Below are positions 34,067 through 45,155 of a DNA stretch of 64,000 nucleotides, piece after piece. A program made the translations under genes and the position numbers. Below the pieces are notes generated by a model. The model was not told the DNA's origin, made no database searches, and worked only from the letters and a program-made list of their open reading frames with translations. The DNA is from Darksidea phi (taxonomy: Eukaryota; Ascomycota; Dothideomycetes; Pleosporales; Lentitheciaceae), in NCBI GenBank assembly GCA_030770425.1, contig JASJFT010000018.1, positions 186,001-250,000 of the forward strand, read 5' to 3'. Numbering within the stretch: position 1 is the first letter of the stretch; each line of letters opens with the position of its first letter.

Positions 34067-35429
34067 ACGCCATGTGAGCTATGGACTTCGGGCAAACTGT
34101 GTTGTTTACAGGCTGACGGGGATTACAAGCACCCTGGTAAAGTAGAGGAACGCAAGGGAATGGTGGTCTGCCGGATGCAGTTATTCTTGTATATAGCTTT
34201 TGGTTTCGATGATGTTCTATGATACCCTCGTTGCGTTTCATATCAATCGCCTACAGTCGTGATGCTCGCCTTCAATTAAACACCCAACGCTCAAATGACC
34301 GACATAAAGAGCGCATGATGCATGAAGAGACACAGTTTACATGTTCAGCAAAGCCTCATGTAATTTTTGCATCATGTTTTCGAAAAATCCCGCCCTTCAG
34401 CCTGGACGTATAGCAACACCATTTCTGCTCTTGCAGTACACCTTCGAGAAAGAAGACGACAAGCTCTTCATTCAGTTATTCTCCTCAGACGTTTCCTTAA
34501 TACCAATATGTACAAGACATAGCGGGAAACCATGAAACCGAACATCATTGCGTCGATTTAGCGACCTTTTACTGAAGCATACATTTTACAACATGTGTAG
34601 GAGAGGAGCCTCCATGAAAATCCTTAGTCTTCACTTTAGATTCTCAGGCCGAGAGCCAGGGTCCGAACGGCAGAGCATCAGAAACTATTTTTTGGCAGCA
34701 ACAATACTCAGGCTTTGTTATTTGATTGGATCTATTTCAGTGTAAAGGAAGGGTTCCACAAGCTCCCATCCTCTAGCACTATGTCACATTGTTGGATAAA
34801 AAATGTCAGATGCAAGGATTCTTCCGGTTCTGACTCATATCAGGATCATGAGCACGTCGTTGTTACATGACCTGGACGGAAAAATACAGGCAATAAAAGC
34901 CAATATGAGCCATGATCAAGGATTTTGACCGTGCAAGGCAGCGAGCCATGGGTCTGCTTGAATGACGATTTCAGAGCAAGAAGTCCAAGAATCTTTCCAT
35001 AAGTAATGAAACGGAGCGGATTATAGGAGGTCAAATGTTGCTTGGTTACTCCATTCCCCATCGCGGTATAGCAGTACACTCCAGCTTAGTTACACGCCCT
35101 GGAATTGATATTCTGTACACTTCTGATTGTTCGGTTGCAATCAAAACGCTGAGAAGGCCAAAACACCCCATAGAAGAATACCACTGCCATTTTAAAACAA
35201 GCCGAGAGGTGCGACATGTAATACACGCGCAGGACTTTTGTATCTGCCCGTAAACGAAACAGCTGGCAGCGAACCATGGTGCTGCCTTCTTTATGTTTGT
35301 CGTCGAGACGTTGAGTCCAGAAAAGACATAGTAGCAGTAGGTTCCTCCTTTTAGTGCGGCGGAAAAGGCTAGAGAAGTCGCCGCCGGACATAGGTCGAAA
35401 TCGTCGGAATCTGGAATCCCCCTCTTCCA
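34067..35429. other. Intergenic, no gene seen
   Basis: Several short open frames on both strands without recognisable content. Confidence 0.4.
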
Positions 35430-35888
35430 TCAAACATTGTCATCGTCCTTATTAGGCAGCACCAAATCCCGTCCGTATTCGTAATCGATACGAATTATCT
35501 TATCAACCATGCCAACTTCTTTCGGAGCCTTTGGGAAAAGAAGGTAGGTCATTTCTTCGTGAAGATCGTTCCTTTAGCAGACGTACACCATATCATGCAA
35601 ACGAATCCATGTTGAAGCGTTCAACGAAGCTCCGCAAAATCCCCAGCTCCATATAGAGATGCAATGGCTTATTCTGAGTTCACAGCCCAGAGCGCCGAGC
35701 GAACAGACATTGACTAGCTTTCTCTGTTTTTTGTCAAACATGAGGAAGGAGTGCGCAATATCTCCATCGCCTGCAACGACCAAATCTTTTGAAATCGCAA
35801 CACAGAATCCATGTGCTCGAGGACATTGGGGTTTTAGACGCCATGACTGGCGAATCTTGTCCGGTTTTGGTTTTCCAAGGCCAGCCAA
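35430..35888 (-). pseudogene. Unrecognised coding-like stretch, possibly degenerate
   Basis: One minus-strand frame is open from 35888 to a TAA at 35574-35576 and then remains open to 35430. The part after the stop reads EEMTYLLFPKAPKEVGMVDK and IIRIDYEYGRDLVLPNKDDD, which looks protein-like. Either the TAA is a nonsense mutation or a small intron (GTGTACGT donor, CCCAAAG acceptor) removes it. No family is recognised and the start is not clear. Confidence 0.25.
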
Positions 35889-36604
35889 AGACTGAACTCC
35901 ATAATGGACCCAGCTACATGGTTTTAAATGCGATGTCGAGGCTCGAGGTAGTTGGAATGCTCCATGGGCATCTCGAAGTTTTGTTTTGGTACCGCGATCA
36001 AACTATCCAAGATTTTCCTGAATAACGGTAAATTCCAAATCCAAGGGCGAACTCAGTTTGGGGCATTTCCAATCACCAAATCGGAGACACTCCATCATCC
36101 TCGGCAGTAGTGGTTTTAGAGAAGTGATCGAGTAGGTGTAGTGTGGATAAAAGAAGATACGAGAGACGAGGCATGCTTTTAGATAATCTTAAAAAGGGTG
36201 AGATCACGTGTGAACCGTTTGTGTAAGTCGTCTCAGGTATCAGGCTCGCCTTACGGCAAAGGGTTCCAAGATTATGGGTGGATTTGGTGATGAAGATCAC
36301 CATAGTTGCGAATGACTTGGGATGGCAAACAAGACTGGGTAAATAGAGATTTTGATGTGGTAAGACGCAGTGTGTACAGAGAAGCAAGTGGAAAATCCAT
36401 TGCACTTAGTCAAGATATTTCAACCTCAAGTACCCTTACTGTCATAGCCCTATTCTGAACATGGAGACTTTGTGAGGCCACCGTTCAAGGTCTTCCGCCC
36501 CAATGTTTTTCATAGCCTGGTGTTATGGACATTGCCAGCGCCGATTATCATGCTGCAAACCTAATATCTGCTTCATCGATTGTCACAACTGTCAAGAATC
36601 CGGC
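35889..36604. other. Intergenic, 3' side of the glutaredoxin gene
   Basis: Nothing recognisable; a 110-codon minus-strand frame (36073-36405) lacks domain features. Confidence 0.45.
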
Positions 36605-37525
36605 TCACGCCGCCTGGGGAGCCTGGGTTTGCGCTGATGCCGCTCCCGGACCACCCTTATGTCCATTCACGGAGTGCTCTGCTAGAAAGTCGGGATCGTT
36701 TTCGAACTCCTCTCGAACCTGCATGTGTTAACGCTGGATCACATCACCGCTATCGGGTAATCTTACGATATCCAATCCACCCACCAGTTCGCCATTAGCG
36801 TAAACCTGCGGGAATGTCGGCCAATCTGAGTACTCTTTCAGCCCCTGTCGCACCTCGTCATCCGCCAGGATGTTGAAGAAGCCGTATCGGATGCCCTTCT
36901 CCCGCAGTATGCTGACCGTCTGTCTGCTAAAGCCGCATTGCGGTGCGCTCGGAGTACCCTTCATGAACAGCATGACGGGCGCAGCTTTGACGAGCTCTCC
37001 TAAGCGCTTGTGCAGTTCCTCCTTGCTTGTGTCGCCTGAGCTGAACTCCGGCGCCGTCTTCGGATCCGATGTGGTCGGCGCGTATGCTGCCAAGTTCTTC
37101 GCTCCATCGGTGCCGTTCTCCTGTGATGGCGCAGGCTTCGTGACGGTTTGCGCGGGTGGTAGACTTGTCTTCGCGTCGCCGCTTCCTGCACCTGCGTACT
37201 TCTCCACTGCCGCTCGCACCTTCGCCGCATCTGAACCTGACACGGTCTCTAACAATCTGCCCTCTTTTTGTAGTACTATGAAAGGAACGGCAGTGACATC
37301 GTACTGCTCCGCGATATCGGGCAGCTCTTCAGCGTCGAGCGCAAGGAAGGTGATGGGCGCATCGGCGGGGTATGTGGAGGCGAGAGTCGAGAGGACTAGG
37401 GACATCTGCTTGCATGGTGCGGCCCATGGGGCGTGGAAGTAGATGACGGCGAGCGTGGAGGGTGGAAGGGAGGAGACTTTGGATTGGAAGGCGGAGTCTG
37501 TCGTAATCACCTGCACCGTCGTCAT
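36605..37525 (-). CDS. GRX4: Monothiol glutaredoxin, Grx3/Grx4 type
   Basis: Predicted 290 residues from two exons (37525-36767, 36718-36605). The intron (donor GTAAGA, acceptor ATGCAG) joins GGLDI to VREEFENDPDFL; without splicing the protein would end in unrelated residues. The N-terminal thioredoxin-like domain (about 1-105) has WAAPCK at the usual active-site place with a single cysteine. An Ala/Pro/Thr-rich linker follows, then one glutaredoxin domain (about 175-270) with MLFMKGTPSAPQCGFS, the monothiol CGFS site that binds a [2Fe-2S] cluster with glutathione, plus WPTFPQVYANGELVGG. In fungi this protein senses and distributes iron and controls iron regulators. It is divergent from RPF2 with 319 bp between starts. 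The exact symbol among Grx3/Grx4 is by family. Confidence 0.95.
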
Positions 37526-37844
37526 GGCTGCGAGGGCTGAAGGTATTTGCTGGGGGAGTAAGGCTAGGAAGTGAGGAGTATAAAATCCGTGGTGGTGTGC
37601 CGGAGAAAGCAATCCTGTGAAAAGCAAAGCGCGTGCTTTTCGGCTTGGATGATCTGATAATGATTTGTCTCTCTGACGTGCTCCAGCCCCGCCACGCGCC
37701 GATTTGCGGAACCCTCCCGCCCCTCTTCTACGATCAGGATCTGATAAGAAGGATCGGCCTCTCGTTTCGCCGGCAGCCGAGGCATGCATATTAAAAAAAA
37801 GTTCCCGTGCGCCAAGATTTCGCACTCAGCAACAGGACGCAAAG
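37526..37844. promoter_or_regulatory. Bidirectional promoter region of GRX4 and RPF2
   Basis: 319 bp separate the two divergent start codons, so both promoters must share it. No TATA box or iron-factor GATA cluster stands out. Confidence 0.6.
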
Positions 37845-38947
37845 ATGCTGCGACAAGTGTAAGTATACCCGTAGTCCAGGTCTGCTGCAATTGAGTGTTA
37901 ATGCCGACCTCAGAAAACCCAAGAATGCCCGCGCAAAACGGGCAATGGACAAGCGCGCGCCGCAGACGCACGAAAACCCAAAGACGACGCTCTTCGTAGC
38001 CGGCCAGAAGACCTCGCAGATCCTCAAGCTTGTGACTGCGGACTTGCGAATGCTGAAGAAGCCGTTTGTGGAGAGCTTCATGAAAAAGAATGACATTCAT
38101 CCCTTCGAAGATGCTTCATGTAAGCCTCCAGGACTTTGCACAATCGCCACAGTCTACATTACACGAACAACAGTGTCCTAATCGTCTCGCAGCCCTTGAG
38201 TTTTTTTCCCTCAAAAATGACACCTCCCTTATCGTCCTCTCGCTCCACTCAAAGAAGCGCCCCAACTGCCTCACACTCTGCCGAACCTTCGACCACAAGA
38301 TCCTTGATATGCTCGAGCTCTACGTCAATCCCGCGACCTTCCGAACTCTCCAACAATTCAAGAACAAGAAGCCAGCCGTTGGCCTGAAACCGCTCATCTC
38401 ATTCCATGGCACCGTCTTCGAAGACCCGAATCAAACAAAGTGGACGCTCGCGAAGAGCTTGTTGCTGGATTTGTTCAGAGGACAAGAAGCAAGCGAGGTG
38501 GATGTAGAAGGTTTGCAGTATCTCATCTCAATCAGCGCAGCCGAGCCTGAAGAAGGCCAGCCACAACCTGAGCTACACATTCGATGCTACCTGATCAAGA
38601 CGCTGCGATCAGGCCAAAAGCTACCGCGAGTTGAGGTCGAAGAAATGGGTCCCAGAATCGACGCCACGCTTGGCCGCGAACAGTTTCCTGATCCAGACAT
38701 GCTCAAGGAGTCGCTGAAGAAGCCCAAGGGCATCGAACCGAAGACGAAGAAGAACATCGACATGGACATTATGGGTGACAAGATGGGCAAAATTCACATG
38801 GGCAAGCAGGACTTCAATAAGCTGCAGACGCGCAAGATGAAAGGGCTCAAGAGAGGAAGGACGCCAGATGACGATGCGACCATGGTGGATGCTGAGGATG
38901 TCAGCGAAGATGATGAAATCATGTCGCCCAAGAGGTCGAGGGTTTGA
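37845..38947 (+). CDS. RPF2: Brix-domain ribosome production factor 2
   Basis: Predicted 324 residues from three exons (37845-37858, 37914-38119, 38193-38947). The first exon is only 14 nt (MLRQV), joined to KPKNARAKRAMDKRAPQTHE; the second junction gives HPFEDASSLEFFSLKND. The Brix domain follows with SHSKKRPNCL-like HSKKRPNCLTLCRTFDHK and LDMLELYVNP. The C-terminus is Lys/Arg-rich with acidic clusters (nucleolar-type). Rpf2 works with Rrs1 to bring 5S rRNA and L5/L11 into the pre-60S ribosome in the nucleolus. Length agrees with yeast and fungal orthologs. The tiny first exon is easily missed by automated annotation, which would start instead inside exon 2. Confidence 0.95.
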
Positions 38948-39319
38948 GATCTGAGTAAAGATGACTGCATGGACGGCGTTCAGGGCATGTATGGCGTTAT
39001 GAAATATACCATTCAGGCAAGCGTATCAAAAGTGAAAATGAATTGTAATGCATCATGATTACCGAGAACCGCTACCGTCATATCCGTCACTAACCCAAAA
39101 ACAAGTTTGTTCGGATGAAAACTGTAAGACCCGTTGAAATAGTTCAATCACCTCTATACCCCTAATGCTGAAAGCCAACAAGCCGGCCCATACATCCTCC
39201 AAAACGAAGTAAAACAAAACAAAAGCACCACACAGGATCGCTTGAAAGCAATACCTGCATTCCCAAGCTATTTAGACGTTCCAAGCTATGCTATAACCAA
39301 CTAATAAAAAACATCGAGC
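38948..39319. other. Convergent 3' intergenic region
   Basis: 372 bp between the converging ends of RPF2 and the coiled-coil gene; probable 3' UTRs only. Confidence 0.5.
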
Positions 39320-40726
39320 TCAAAGGCACTCCCATTCCACATCCTCACCCTCAAACTCATACAAGGTCTCACCGCTCAAACAGCTACTCCCCATCTCCCT
39401 CTCCGTCTCAGTTTCAGCACCGTCGTCCCTCAAAAAAGTTTGCTCAGGATCGCGCTCCAGAAAACGATTAATTACGTCCCTCCTCTCCTCTCCATCCCTT
39501 CTCTCCGCAGTATTCCCATCTGTCTCAATCTCAGTGCCACCTCCACCAAGCTGTGCAGACAACTGCTGGATTCGTTTTTTCAATAGCTCAACATGCTGCA
39601 AGGCTTTAATCTCACCCTCCATAGATACCTTTCCTTTAAGAAGTGCCTTCTCCAGTTTGCGTACTGTCTGGTCGAGATGTGCAGCTAGCTCGAAGTTCCT
39701 ATCCCTTAACTCCGCTTTCTGCTTTTTCAGTTCCGAGACGCAGGCCTTTAGGTTCGCGTTCTCGATTTTGAGGGCTTGGACATCGGATTGGAGATCGCTA
39801 TTCTGGAAATGAAGCTTGGTGTTGGTTCGCTCGAGGACGTGGACGTTTTCGGTGAGTGTGGTGACCAATGTCTTTGAATCCTCCTCGTTGATATCAAGCT
39901 TTTGCTGCTTTGGAGCAGATGTTCCGCTCAGATTAGTTCGCAGCTGGTCGAGGTCTGCTGGGTGTGACTCGTCGCGGTGTTGTTCTAGTTGCTCGCACTT
40001 GCGTCGCAGGTCGGCGAGTTCGACTCGGATATGTCCCTCTGGTGCGCTGACAGCGGCTTGGATTTGAGCCTCTTGCGCCTTATGATCATCTTGACCTGAC
40101 TTTTCCGTCTCATAATTCTGGGTCTCGAGCTGCTTCGCCTCGAGTTCCTTCACAATCTCGTCCAACCTATCGTGTTCTCGCGCAAGCCCTAACATCTTCG
40201 TGCTCAAAGCGTCGTGCGAAACACACCACTGTTCGTGCGCACATAAAGCTTTGTCCTCCGCATCTCTCCACTTTCCCTCCAACGTCTCATTCGCCTCTCG
40301 TAGTGCCCTGTTGTCTTTCTTCAGCGCCTCATTCTCTGCTTTGAGGGCGGCCACTTCTTCCGCATTATTGGCCTTTCTAATTTCCCCAAATCCCTTCCAC
40401 ATCGCTTCATTTTCTTTCTTCAGCGCCGTATTTTCATCCTTGAGAAGTTCAAACGTCGCATCGTGCCCATGAACTCTATCCTCCAAACCACGTTCCCTCA
40501 GACTCTGACACAAACCCTCCACTTCATCCACCAATACACCAACCTTCATCCTCACTTCTGCCCAAAATGCGGCATACACCCGAATAATCTTCTGATTGCG
40601 GTCCTGAAGTTCATGCAAACGGAGCTGCAACTCTGCAACCCGAGCTTCGAGGCCTGCGTTGACTTCGGCGAGGTTGGGATAGGGACCCATGAGGGCTGCC
40701 CAGGCGGCCGCTAGTGGAGTGGACAT
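39320..40726 (-). CDS. Coiled-coil protein of unknown function
   Basis: Single exon, 468 residues from the ATG at 40726 (MSTPLAAAWAALMG); an upstream GTG in the same frame is not a likely start. Nearly the whole chain is predicted coiled coil: heptad-like stretches from about residue 20 (LEARVAELQLRLHELQDRN) through LKAENEALKKDNRALREANE (about 125-145) and LKKQKAELRDRNFELAAHLD (about 340-360). The C-terminal 70 residues are acidic, ending EFEGEDVEWECL. No motor, kinase or membrane segment is seen. It may be a structural or tethering protein; no family can be named. Confidence 0.75.
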   Translation of the reverse strand: MSTPLAAAWAALMGPYPNLAEVNAGLEARVAELQLRLHELQDRNQKIIRVYAAFWAEVRMKVGVLVDEVEGLCQSLRERGLEDRVHGHDATFELLKDENTALKKENEAMWKGFGEIRKANNAEEVAALKAENEALKKDNRALREANETLEGKWRDAEDKALCAHEQWCVSHDALSTKMLGLAREHDRLDEIVKELEAKQLETQNYETEKSGQDDHKAQEAQIQAAVSAPEGHIRVELADLRRKCEQLEQHRDESHPADLDQLRTNLSGTSAPKQQKLDINEEDSKTLVTTLTENVHVLERTNTKLHFQNSDLQSDVQALKIENANLKACVSELKKQKAELRDRNFELAAHLDQTVRKLEKALLKGKVSMEGEIKALQHVELLKKRIQQLSAQLGGGGTEIETDGNTAERRDGEERRDVINRFLERDPEQTFLRDDGAETETEREMGSSCLSGETLYEFEGEDVEWECL

Positions 40727-41704
40727 GGTAATGGTGATCACACTAGCCGTGCTGAGTCTGAAAATGCCGCTTCGATGGAGATCGAGAATGGTTCGCAGCT
40801 GTTCGTATGCCGTGTAGCGAGTGCTAAGACAAGAAGCTAAGAGCGAGAGGGGCGAGAAATCTACCGCTAGAAGTAGACAAGACGATCAGCAAAGCTCGTA
40901 CAAGCGGATGTTTGGGCCTATCGTCTCACAAAGTAATGGTATTACTCCGCGGAATGAAGCAGAATTTGTAGCGGGGACTTACGTAGCTAGCGATAGAGCG
41001 AGCGTAAAAATGATGATGTGAGTGTTGGACCAATGGATGGAGCAGGGAAGAAAAGTTCTGATATGACACCCATGGTCTCGGCTTGAAAAGGGTAGTAGCG
41101 GTGGTAAAGTGGCAAAGCAACTCTGGTAAGAGTAAACGGAGGTGATGGTTGACACCTGCTCACCCAGATATCGGAAAGTACGTTCGGGTTTCGGCGCCTA
41201 CTAGAAGGGCACCGCGGCTTGACTCTTCGACGGTGTTGGAGGTATCCTGATTATCTTCTACTCCGCTGTAAATCGTGCCGGTGCGGTAGAAAGACGAAAA
41301 AATCGACATATTGTGACCGGTTGTACCTAAGTAGAAAGGTAAACTAGTCTGGGAAGCTTGCCAGTGAATAGACGGAGGTATCGTAAAACACGGAAAGACG
41401 AACATCGAGCAAGTCTTAGCATAGGGCAGAGTAAGTACTTGGTTAATTGATCTATGTACTGAACTCAGGGCCTATATATACCCGAGGGCATAGGGCCCGT
41501 GCTCAAGCAGAGTGAATGGGGTCCTATATATGATAGGGTTCCCTAGCTAACAGCAAGAACATATTGGTTTGAGCGAAGACGGAATTTCAACTTTTATAAC
41601 TACTGATAGCCCATTTCACAGTGCGCTGGACGAACATGGAAGGCGCGCTGGGTTACACTGTGAAATCGAGCAACTCATTCGTGAATAGCGAGCTCATCCG
41701 CGTT
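40727..41704. other. Intergenic with inverted repeat
   Basis: A perfect 11-bp inverted repeat, ATTTCACAGTG (41613-41623) and CACTGTGAAAT (41656-41666), flanks a 32-bp spacer. TATA-like CCTATATATA elements occur near 41470 and 41524. A minus-strand frame at 41160-41405 (81 codons) has no known domain. Confidence 0.45.
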
Positions 41705-44597
41705 TTATTGGTCCAACTCAACATAGTTCGCAGGAAAGAGGCCAGAGGCCCCATTATATGAACCAAGCCACCAGTCTTCATCGGGAAATTCCTATTGAGC
41801 GTTAGTCACGTTGCTGTAGAGCCACGATGCCTTGTACGTACCACTTGGGTAATTGTGGCTCCCTCAGGGAACGAGAGTTCGTTGTCCTCTGCCGCCTCGT
41901 AATCGTAGATCGCAGTAGCCGTCGGCCCCGCGCCGCCAACAGGCTGTGGTGACTCTGCTGGAGGCTCTTCTTCGGCGGCGGCAGAAGGGTGCGTAGGCAA
42001 TGGTGGCGGAGCGTTAGCAGTAGTATCATCATCATCGTCGCCGCCGCCTTCAACTATCTCGACGTAATTAGCTGGGAAAAGACCCTGTTCGCCCTGCGAG
42101 TTCGTGCCCATCCACCAATCATCATCTACCATGTCGATGTTAGTGACGTATTCACCTTCCCGGAGCTCAATCTCATTGTCCTCCGCCTTCTCATAGTCGT
42201 ACTGGACAAGAGCGCGCTGACCCCCACCTCCCCCTCCACTACTGGATGTAGCAGCGGCCGCGATGCCTACACCGGCGACTGCAGCAGTTCCGAAAATAGC
42301 GGCAGCAACCCTAGCACCAGCACCGCGGGCCGGGTCATGAGCTTCCACACGCGGCTCTGGCGAGAGGTCGCGAGCCTGTTGGGCAGCGTGATCAAGGGAA
42401 CGGTTTGGCATGGGTGGCGCCTTCTCTGCCGCTGGGGACAGTTCCTCGGGCTCTCGTCCACGGGCAACAGGCATAGCAATACGTACAGGCGATACAGAAG
42501 GCTCGGGCGACGGGCTGCGTGGCTGGGGAGGGGGCGACGGTAGGCGTTGATGTTGAGTAGCGGGAATATCGTTGTCGCTTTCTGGCTGTGCAGGCCGACT
42601 CGGCAGACCTGGGATGGGGACGCCTCGCGCTCCGGCATTAGGCTTGCTCGAAAAGTCCATCGGTGGCGGACTGGGATTTGAGGGTGCAGGAACTGGGCGG
42701 GACGTAGGGGCGCCCATGGGAGCAGCGCCTTTGAACCGGTCTTTGAGGGCACCAACACCGCCAGCTGGAGACGAAGGCTCTTCTTGCTGGGGCTCACCAC
42801 CGGTGCGCTGGTCGCTGAGGTTGCTAGCCGCAGACTGACCTGTACGAGTGGTTTGTACAGGTGCCCAGCTCTTGCCTGCGTAGCCGCTCTTCCATCCACC
42901 ATCGCCACTCTTTTGCGTCTGAACAGAAGGAGAAGGGCCACCACCCGTAGCCGATGGTGACTTTAGAGATCCGCCCTGGGCAGCCTTCTTTTCGGCCCAT
43001 AGCTGTGCCGGGGTCTTTCCACCCTGGTCTGCGAAAGTCTTGCTTGCGCTGCCTACTATGGGAGCGGGAGCGGCGGGCTTGACGCCAAACTCACTGGGTG
43101 TCGGAGCTTTGGTACCGGTGAACGCACTCGCTCCACCAAACTTGTTCGCCACCTTGGGTTTCGGCAAGCTCGTGAGGCGTTCTGGCTGCTTGAACGCTGA
43201 CGAGCGCTCAGAGAGAGATTTTGGTGTCTCGTCTTCGTCATTGCTACGACCCGAGGCGCCCGTGGCTGCTGGAGAGAGACCAGAAGGAGGCGCGCCTTGC
43301 GCCTTGGCTCGGATTGCGGCGATGTCTACTTTGCCGATGGGCTCATATGCGCCCTTGACTACCGTGGGCCGGTCATCCTGGGAGCCACCTGCCTTTGCCT
43401 GGGCACGGATTGCTGCAATGTCAACTTTTCCGATGGGTTGGTAGGTCCCCTTGACTACGTCCGGCGGCGTGTTCTGCGACTGTGGGGCTTGGTAGCCGGA
43501 TGTCTCGGGTTTCTTTGAGGTGAGATCGGCCATGTTGACCTTGGTGGGCTTGTAAGCCGAGTCCACCTTTTCTAGCTGCGTCCGAGAGACTTGCGGCGCA
43601 TCAGCACCCCAGCCGTCCGCATCTGTATCTTGTGTTGGAGCGGGTGCCCTAGATCGCCCTAGGGGATTGAAGCCGCCCCCTCCACCGCCGACCTGTGTAG
43701 GTGTAAAGACGGGTTTTTTCGCGGCGATAGGAGGAGGACCGCCTGCGGAGGGGGTGCTTGCACCGCCGTATTTAGCCCCAGAGGCGTCGGAAACCTTCTG
43801 CACTATCCTCTCGGGGGTGAGGTCGGACTCTGACCGGGCGGTAACTTGGACGTGGTATCCCTATGCTAGATCAGTGGGTGTCCGGGGATTAGGCCGATGG
43901 GTTCGGACGTACATGGAGAAGTTTAGAGACAACCCCAAGATGACTGCCAAAGTAGCCTTTCGTGCGTTCGGGAACACCCTCGCCGCACTTGAGAAGTTAG
44001 TATGGCCTAGATAGCTTTCCACTATGGGTACGCACCCAAGCAATCAGAACATTTTTAGGCAAGGCCGTGTTTGGGTCCTTGACTTTGACAAAAGCAAACT
44101 GTATGCGACCGTCCGAAAACTCATCTATCAGATCGACAAGCTCACCCTCTGTGATGCGTTAGCTCGGCACACTTGTTCTTGTAAGCCTGCTGCGCTATAT
44201 TTGTGCGGGATAAAGGAACCGCAAGGTACGAGACTCAGATCAGGGCTCTGGCTACGCATTTCCCATCTTGTAAGTCGCCGTAGGGTTATATATCTCCAGG
44301 CTCCGTGCAATCTGCGACAGGCTCCAATATGCTCTCAAAGCTTCAAGAAGCTCCAATCTCACATTGAATCCCCTCCCAAGGTGATTACGTACCTCCAGTG
44401 CTCTGCACTTTCAAGACGCTTTCCTTTCCCCCATCTTGCTGGAATGCGCTGACGAGCGGGGCAGCAACCGTGAACACAGCCCATTGACCGTAGGTTGGCG
44501 AGTTCGCTTGGGGCCCGGAAGGTGGCGGAGTCTTTAAGACGTTCTGGTAGCTCCGAGTGATGTTCGGGCCATTGAGCGATGTGTTGAGAGAGGCCAT
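41705..44597 (-). CDS. ABP1: Actin-binding protein Abp1 (ADF-H and two SH3 domains)
   Basis: Five exons (44597-44393, 44148-44036, 43987-43913, 43860-41842, 41791-41705) give 832 residues with all phases matching. The N-terminal ADF/cofilin homology domain is split over exons 1-4: SLNGPNITRSYQNVL, GELVDLIDEFSDGRIQFAFV, KVKDPNTALPKNVLIAW, CGEGVPERTKGYFGSHLGVV and VQVTARSESDLTPERIVQKV. A long Pro/Ala/Ser-rich middle contains two KGxYxPIGKVDIAAIRA repeats (about 235-300). Two SH3 domains close the chain: YDYEKAEDNEIELREGEYV with DDDWWMG and GLFPANYVEIVE, then IYDYEAAEDNELSFPEGATI with DEDWWLG and GLFPANYVELDQ. The last exon of 87 nt completes SH3-2. Abp1 links Arp2/3 actin patches to endocytosis. 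It is divergent from the large F-box gene. Confidence 0.95.
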
Positions 44598-45155
44598 GGT
44601 GGAGGCTGGGAAGATGTGTGGGTGGGTTGTGTACACGGCGGCGCGTGGATGTGAAGTATGTTGGGAAGGGGAGGATGGCGTTGAGGTCCCCGATCGCCCT
44701 CAGTCAATGCTCAATCAACGAGGCTGGTTGCGTATGCTTTGCGCTGTACACGTCGGAATGTTCGTATATCAGCTTAGCAGCTGTGACTTTGGACATGCAC
44801 AGCCTCTTGCGGCGGGCCAAGCACCTTCGTCATCACGTCACGTGGATGTTGCAAGTGGCGCCTTGCCGCCAAGAGCCCGCCTCATTCCAACGGTTGGTTC
44901 ATAGTGCTCGCCTTGCCCGGAGAGATGCTCGTTCTCCAGGCCCAACAACATTTGACCTCTTCACTGTCTCCTGCACCACTACAATCACGCTTCACGACAC
45001 GTACTACCCATCGATACCGCGTCACTAGGCCGAACCCGCCCGCGTACTATTCAACACAGCACGTACCGACTCCTCACACAACGCTCCATGTCGCCCGCCT
45101 GTTTCGCGCCTTCGGTGGAGCTCCTGTGAGCTCGGCTGGGGAAGAGGTGGAGGCC
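44598..45155. promoter_or_regulatory. Divergent promoter region of ABP1 and the large F-box gene
   Basis: 558 bp between divergent starts. Overlapping plus-strand open frames here have no domain content. No specific sites recognised. Confidence 0.5.

Noticed and set aside
37526..37825. Extended N-terminus of the glutaredoxin from an upstream in-frame codon
   Set aside because: The extension lacks conservation features, overlaps the shared promoter, and the thioredoxin domain begins right after the ATG at 37525.
40820..41030. Short plus-strand frames as a gene upstream of the coiled-coil protein
   Set aside because: No start context, domain or splice signals; probably its promoter or leader.
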